Shown: piece by piece, positions 18,233 to 21,193 of the stretch | Numbering within the stretch: the stretch's first letter is position 1 | Layout: every line of letters begins with the position of its first letter | From: an uncultured Oscillospiraceae bacterium | GTDB taxonomy: Bacteria; Bacillota; Clostridia; Oscillospirales; Oscillospiraceae | NCBI GenBank assembly: GCA_910588105.1 | Contig: CAJUQD010000047.1 | Span: 1 to 21,193, forward strand | Reading direction: 5' to 3' | DNA length: 21,193 nucleotides | Notes under the pieces: model-generated | Seen by the model: the letters and a program-made list of their open reading frames with translations, nothing else | Told to the model about the DNA's origin: nothing | Database searches by the model: none | Translations under genes and position numbers: made by a program

Positions 18233-19819
18233 TTATTTGAAGTAGACGGTGGACATGTCGATGACATAGGTGCGGTAGAAGGTGAAGCCGTCCAGCGCCG
18301 GGTTTGTCACCGCCAGCTCGCACATATCCTGAATCCACAGGCTGGCCGCCTGCTCATTGAGGATCTCCTGGGCCCGCTTGTAGAGCCGGGTCTGTTCCCC
18401 GTCGTCGGTGGAGGCCATGGCCTGGGCCATCACCTGGTCGTACTCCGCATTCTGGAAGTTGATGAAGTTCTTGCGGTTGTCGCCCATGTAGCGCACCAGC
18501 ATCTCCCGGGCGGTCATGTCGTCGGCGGCGATGCCGCACACCGTGGACTGGTAGTTCCGCCCCCGGTACACGTCGTCCACCCAGGTCTGCCACTCCACGG
18601 GGACCAGCTCGGCGGTGATGCCCACCGCCTTGAGCTGCTCGATGAGCACCTGGGCGGTGTCCATGTGCTGGGCGTAGTTGGAGGGGGCGGTGATGGTCAT
18701 GGAGAACCCGTCGGGGTAGCCCGCCTGGGCCAGCAGCTCCCTGGCCTTCTCCACATCCTGCCGGTAGGCCTCCGCCAGCTCGGGCATAAAGTATTTGGCC
18801 TGCGCGGGGTACATGCTGGTGCCGGTGGCCACCCCCGCGCCGTTGCACACAAACTCGATGATCTCGTCCACGTTGACGGCGTAGTACATGGCCTGGCGGA
18901 CCAGGGGGTCGTCAAAGGGCTCCACGGCGTTGTTCAGGTACAGCGCCTGGACCAGGTTCATGGTGTTCTGGTGGACGGTGAAGTCCTTTTCCACCTCGGG
19001 CAGCAGGGTGTTGGGCAGGTGGACCACCATGTCCAGCGTCTCCCCCTTCAGGCCGATGACCAGGGAGTTCACGTCGGGAATGATTTTGAAGGTCACCTGG
19101 TCCAGCTTGGCGGCCTTTTCCCGGTTCCAGTAGCCGTCGTACCGCTCCATCACCAGGCTGTCCTGGGGGGTGTAGGAGACAAAGCGGAAGGGGCCCGTGC
19201 CTACCATGGTCTGGGTGATGGTGGGGCCGGAATCCTTGGGGATGACGGGGGAGGTGAGGGCGTTGATGAACTCGGTGCTGGGCTCGGCCAGCTCGACCAC
19301 CACGCGGCCGCCGTCAACAGCCTCGATCCTGGAGACATTAGAAAACGCCGAGACCAGAGGCGTTCCATCGTTCTCCGATCCGGCGCAGCGTTCCAGGGAA
19401 TAGACCACATCCTCCACGGTGACGGCCTCTCCGTTGTGGAACGTCACGCCCTCCCGCAGGGTGAAGGTGTACGTCCTGCCATCCGCAGAGATCTCATAGT
19501 CACTGGCGACGGCCCCGGTGAGGGAGCCGTCGGGGCTGGCCTTCACCAGTCCCTCGAAGATGTTGAACAGCACCTCGCGCACGCCGGCCGTGGCGGCCAG
19601 CTGGGGGTCGAGGTTGCTCAAATCCTGTGCGATACCTACCGTGACTGAGTTCCCTTTGGGTAACTCGCCCGATTGTGCAGCGGACGCCTCGCTCCCGCTG
19701 TCGCTCACGCCCGCAGGGGGGGTGGGCTGCGTGTCTCCCGTACTGCATCCGTACAGTGAAACCGCCAGCATGGCAAGTGCGGCCAGCAGCAAAAGGGCCC
19801 GTTTCTTGAGCTTGGGCAT
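18233..19819 (-). CDS. Extracellular solute-binding lipoprotein, family 5
   Basis: A 528-residue lipoprotein. The signal peptide KKRALLLLAALAMLAVSLYGC ends in a lipobox with Cys25 as the lipidated residue, followed by a Ser/Thr/Pro-rich tether. The body is family 5 (DppA/OppA/NikA): VTVGIAQDLSNLDPQ, TFTLREGVTFHNGEAVTVEDV, GTGPFRF and MERYDGYWN are hallmark stretches, and length is typical. It captures the substrate outside the membrane and delivers it to the two permeases. The substrate may be a di/oligopeptide or a metal chelate; the compact ATPases favour neither DppD nor OppD. First gene of the operon, preceded by an AAGGAAG ribosome binding site and a hairpin in the leader. Confidence 0.94.
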   Translation of the reverse strand: MPKLKKRALLLLAALAMLAVSLYGCSTGDTQPTPPAGVSDSGSEASAAQSGELPKGNSVTVGIAQDLSNLDPQLAATAGVREVLFNIFEGLVKASPDGSLTGAVASDYEISADGRTYTFTLREGVTFHNGEAVTVEDVVYSLERCAGSENDGTPLVSAFSNVSRIEAVDGGRVVVELAEPSTEFINALTSPVIPKDSGPTITQTMVGTGPFRFVSYTPQDSLVMERYDGYWNREKAAKLDQVTFKIIPDVNSLVIGLKGETLDMVVHLPNTLLPEVEKDFTVHQNTMNLVQALYLNNAVEPFDDPLVRQAMYYAVNVDEIIEFVCNGAGVATGTSMYPAQAKYFMPELAEAYRQDVEKARELLAQAGYPDGFSMTITAPSNYAQHMDTAQVLIEQLKAVGITAELVPVEWQTWVDDVYRGRNYQSTVCGIAADDMTAREMLVRYMGDNRKNFINFQNAEYDQVMAQAMASTDDGEQTRLYKRAQEILNEQAASLWIQDMCELAVTNPALDGFTFYRTYVIDMSTVYFK

Positions 19820-19839
19820 TTTGCTTCTTCCTTTCTTCC

Positions 19840-19861
19840 GGCGGGGCGTCAGCGCCCCGCC
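19840..19861 (-). other. Hairpin in the 5' leader of the binding-protein gene
   Basis: GGCGGGGCG (19840-19848) and CGCCCCGCC (19853-19861) with a 4-base loop, just upstream of the ribosome binding site. It may protect the mRNA 5' end or influence translation. No T run at a useful place. Confidence 0.6.
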
Positions 19862-19875
19862 TGCTGCATTTTTCG

Positions 19876-19929
19876 CAACTGGTATTCAGTTGTCGGGGTA
19901 CATTTTAACACACTGCCGCCAAATTGCAA
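19876..19929 (-). promoter_or_regulatory. Promoter and possible operator of the ABC operon
   Basis: Minus-strand TTGCAA (19929-19924), 16-bp spacer, TAAAAT (19907-19902) preceded by TGT (extended -10). Just downstream is a perfect inverted repeat CAACTG-N5-CAGTTG (19876-19892), at about +3 to +20, a good position for a repressor site. The -35 falls in the loop of the azlD hairpin, which weakens the -35 call. Confidence 0.5.
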
Positions 19930-19947
19930 GAGGCAATTTGGCGGCAG
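19913..19947 (-). terminator. Hairpin after azlD, probable terminator
   Basis: Perfect 15-bp inverted repeat CTGCCGCCAAATTGC (19913-19927) / GCAATTTGGCGGCAG (19933-19947), loop of 5, lying 16 bases after the azlD stop. On the minus strand it is followed by TGTGTTAAAAT, a poor T run, so termination may be incomplete. Confidence 0.6.
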
Positions 19948-19962
19948 CTCCGGCGCAGGCGG

Positions 19963-20289
19963 TTAGAATACCGTCTGCACCAGGAACATATAGAGGATGG
20001 TGCCCCCCACAATGGACAGCATGTTGTTTTTCTTCCAGACGTGGAGGAGGACGACCGCCGCCCCCGAAATGAGGCCGGGGGCCCAGCCGCCTGGGGCGGC
20101 GAAGCTGGTATTGCGGTAGCAGTAAACGATGAGCATGGCGATGACCGCCGGGGGCAGGAACCTGCCCAGGTAGAGCACTACCTTGGGTGGATCTCCGCCC
20201 CGGCCGAACAGCAGGAAGGGCAGCGCCCGGGTGAGGAAGGTGACGGCGGCCATTACCGCCACCAAGGCGGCAATCTGCATAGTGGTCAT
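19963..20289 (-). CDS. azlD: AzlD-family branched-chain amino acid exporter subunit
   Basis: A 108-residue membrane protein with four hydrophobic segments (about 5-28, 39-57, 70-85 and 91-107), the AzlD layout. VTFLTRALPFLLF near the N-terminus is characteristic. The ATG at 20287-20289 overlaps the AzlC stop as ATGA. With AzlC it forms an exporter of branched-chain amino acids or their analogues (LIV-E type; BrnE/BrnF in Corynebacterium). Confidence 0.92.
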   Translation of the reverse strand: MTTMQIAALVAVMAAVTFLTRALPFLLFGRGGDPPKVVLYLGRFLPPAVIAMLIVYCYRNTSFAAPGGWAPGLISGAAVVLLHVWKKNNMLSIVGGTILYMFLVQTVF

Positions 20290-21005
20290 GATGCTCCGCC
20301 TCCCTTTGCCAGTGCTTCCGGCCCCTCCAGCTTGGGACGCATGAGAAGCAGGCCCGCCACCAGAATGGCCAGCGCGGGGATGAGGAAGCGCCCGTTGTCC
20401 GGGCCAAACACAAGCAGGCAGGCCAGCGTCCCCGCCGCGCCCAGGAAGACCGGCGCGTGGCGTTCGCTGGACTGCCACTGCTCCACGGCGATGACCAGGA
20501 ACAGGGCGGTCATGGCGAAATCAATGCCCTCGGTGTTGATGGTGATGAGCGCCCCCGCCACCGCGCCGATGACGGACCCTGCGATCCAATAGAGGTGGTC
20601 CAGCACGGCGATGGTGAAATAGAAGTCTTTCCCGTTTACCCCCGGCGGGGCCTCCACCCCGGCCAGCAGGGCATAGGTTTCGTCGGTGAGGGAGAAAATC
20701 ATGTACAGCTTCCGCCAGCCCATCCCCCGGAACTTTTCCAGCATGGACAGGCCGTATACCAGGTGGCGGAAGTTGATGATGAGGGTCAGAAAGGCCGCGT
20801 CCCCCAAGGGGGAGGCGCCGGCCAGCAGCTCCACCCCCAGGTATTGTCCGCTGCCGGCATAGATGGTGGACGACATAACGGCTGCCCAGGCGGGAGCAAA
20901 GCCCGCCGCCGACAGCATCCAGCCGAACACCACCCCGATGGACAGGTAGCCCATGAGCACCGGCACGGTGTGGGGGAAGGCGGCGGCCAGGTTTTTTCGG
21001 TTCAT
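20286..21005 (-). CDS. azlC: AzlC-family branched-chain amino acid exporter subunit
   Basis: A 239-residue inner-membrane protein with several hydrophobic segments. The AzlC stretches YAGSGQYLGVELL (49-61) and LIINFRHLVYGLSM (75-88) are clear, as is FSLTDETYAL. AAGGA (21020-21016) is 10 bases from the ATG at 21005; an in-frame GTG at 21014 almost touches the ribosome binding site and is not the start. Forms the larger half of the AzlCD exporter. No Lrp/AsnC-type regulator gene is visible next to it; sequence upstream is repeat-derived. Confidence 0.93.
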   Translation of the reverse strand: MNRKNLAAAFPHTVPVLMGYLSIGVVFGWMLSAAGFAPAWAAVMSSTIYAGSGQYLGVELLAGASPLGDAAFLTLIINFRHLVYGLSMLEKFRGMGWRKLYMIFSLTDETYALLAGVEAPPGVNGKDFYFTIAVLDHLYWIAGSVIGAVAGALITINTEGIDFAMTALFLVIAVEQWQSSERHAPVFLGAAGTLACLLVFGPDNGRFLIPALAILVAGLLLMRPKLEGPEALAKGGGAS

Positions 21006-21032
21006 TGGGGTCACTTCCTTGAGAGAAGCGCG

Positions 21033-21080
21033 GAGCCGTCATGAGCAGCGCGGGTGGAGCGCAGCGAAAGCAAAAGCCCA
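21033..21080 (+). repeat. 48-base dispersed repeat, copy 2
   Basis: Matches 11386-11433 (reverse complement) at 42 of 48 positions. It ends AAGCAAAAGCCCA, which can pair imperfectly with TGGGTTTTGCTT at about 21099-21110 to form a long hairpin upstream of azlC. Confidence 0.7.
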
Positions 21081-21147
21081 AGGCCCACGAAGGGGGACTG
21101 GGTTTTGCTTGAGACGGAGTGAAGCCGCGCGTGGCGAATAGGGCTTG

Positions 21148-21170
21148 TTTGAAAATTGTCAACACGCCCA
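21148..21170 (+). repeat. 23-base dispersed repeat, copy 2
   Basis: TTTGAAAATTGTCAA to GCCCA; 20 of 23 positions match 11140-11162. It is followed by TCGGCGG/CCGCCGA enclosing a CTTTTT loop, ending at the window edge. On the minus strand it contains TTGACA, but no good -10 lies 16-18 bp downstream. Confidence 0.65.
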
Positions 21171-21193
21171 ATCGGCGGGCCTTTTTCCGCCGA

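Noticed and set aside
18171..18338. Upstream extension of the DppB-like permease
   Set aside because: Would overlap the binding-protein gene; the GTG at 18170 has a strong ribosome binding site and begins at the signal-anchor helix.
21134..21162. TTGACA within the 23-base repeat as the azlC promoter
   Set aside because: No acceptable -10 at 16-18 bp (TATTCG or ATTCGC only), and the other repeat copy has TTGCCA.

Overview
This is a GC-rich, densely coding chromosomal segment, most likely from an anaerobic gut Firmicute of the Oscillospiraceae (Flavonifractor / Lawsonibacter / Intestinimonas-like). The inference rests on protein style (a clostridial purine phosphoribosyltransferase, a GlpA-type dehydrogenase with partners including a DUF1667 protein, PepF, AzlCD, PadR/toastrack), strong AGGAGG ribosome binding sites, sigma-A promoters and a guanine riboswitch. 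I see no rRNA, tRNA, CRISPR, integrase or transposase, so it reads as ordinary core/flexible chromosome, not a mobile island.

Layout. (1) 1-1341: purine salvage. A guanine/hypoxanthine permease, cut by the window edge and under a guanine riboswitch, is divergent from a phosphoribosyltransferase with a near-consensus promoter. (2) 1342-3786: two independent units, an XRE regulator with a TPR-like C-terminus and a protein of two fused GNAT acetyltransferase domains. The latter's 5' leader carries a 14-codon ORF and two mutually exclusive hairpins, one of which covers its Shine-Dalgarno. (3) 3787-9222: a glycerol operon on the + strand: glycerol kinase, a GlpA-like FAD/[2Fe-2S] dehydrogenase, a pyridine-nucleotide oxidoreductase, a DUF1667 protein and a HIT hydrolase. 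Together they would phosphorylate glycerol and oxidise glycerol-3-phosphate without an obvious membrane subunit. (4) 9254-11433: oligoendopeptidase F on the - strand, then an intergenic region with dispersed repeats and a terminator. (5) 11432-13965: a - strand operon PadR regulator, HAAS/toastrack protein, a 53-residue Cys-rich protein and PspC, with repeated operator-like motifs overlapping a consensus promoter. This looks like an envelope-stress type module. (6) 14023-14889: an Mrp/NBP35 Fe-S carrier ATPase. (7) 14893-19907: a five-gene - strand ABC importer of the peptide/nickel family with compact ATPases. (8) 19963-21193: AzlC/AzlD branched-chain amino acid exporter, with second copies of the dispersed repeats upstream.

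The strongest candidates for less-described biology are the PadR/toastrack/small-Cys/PspC operon, the leader attenuator before the double acetyltransferase, and the glycerol-3-phosphate oxidising cluster that includes DUF1667 and HIT proteins. All functional statements are from reading the sequence and knowledge of families; no database search was run.
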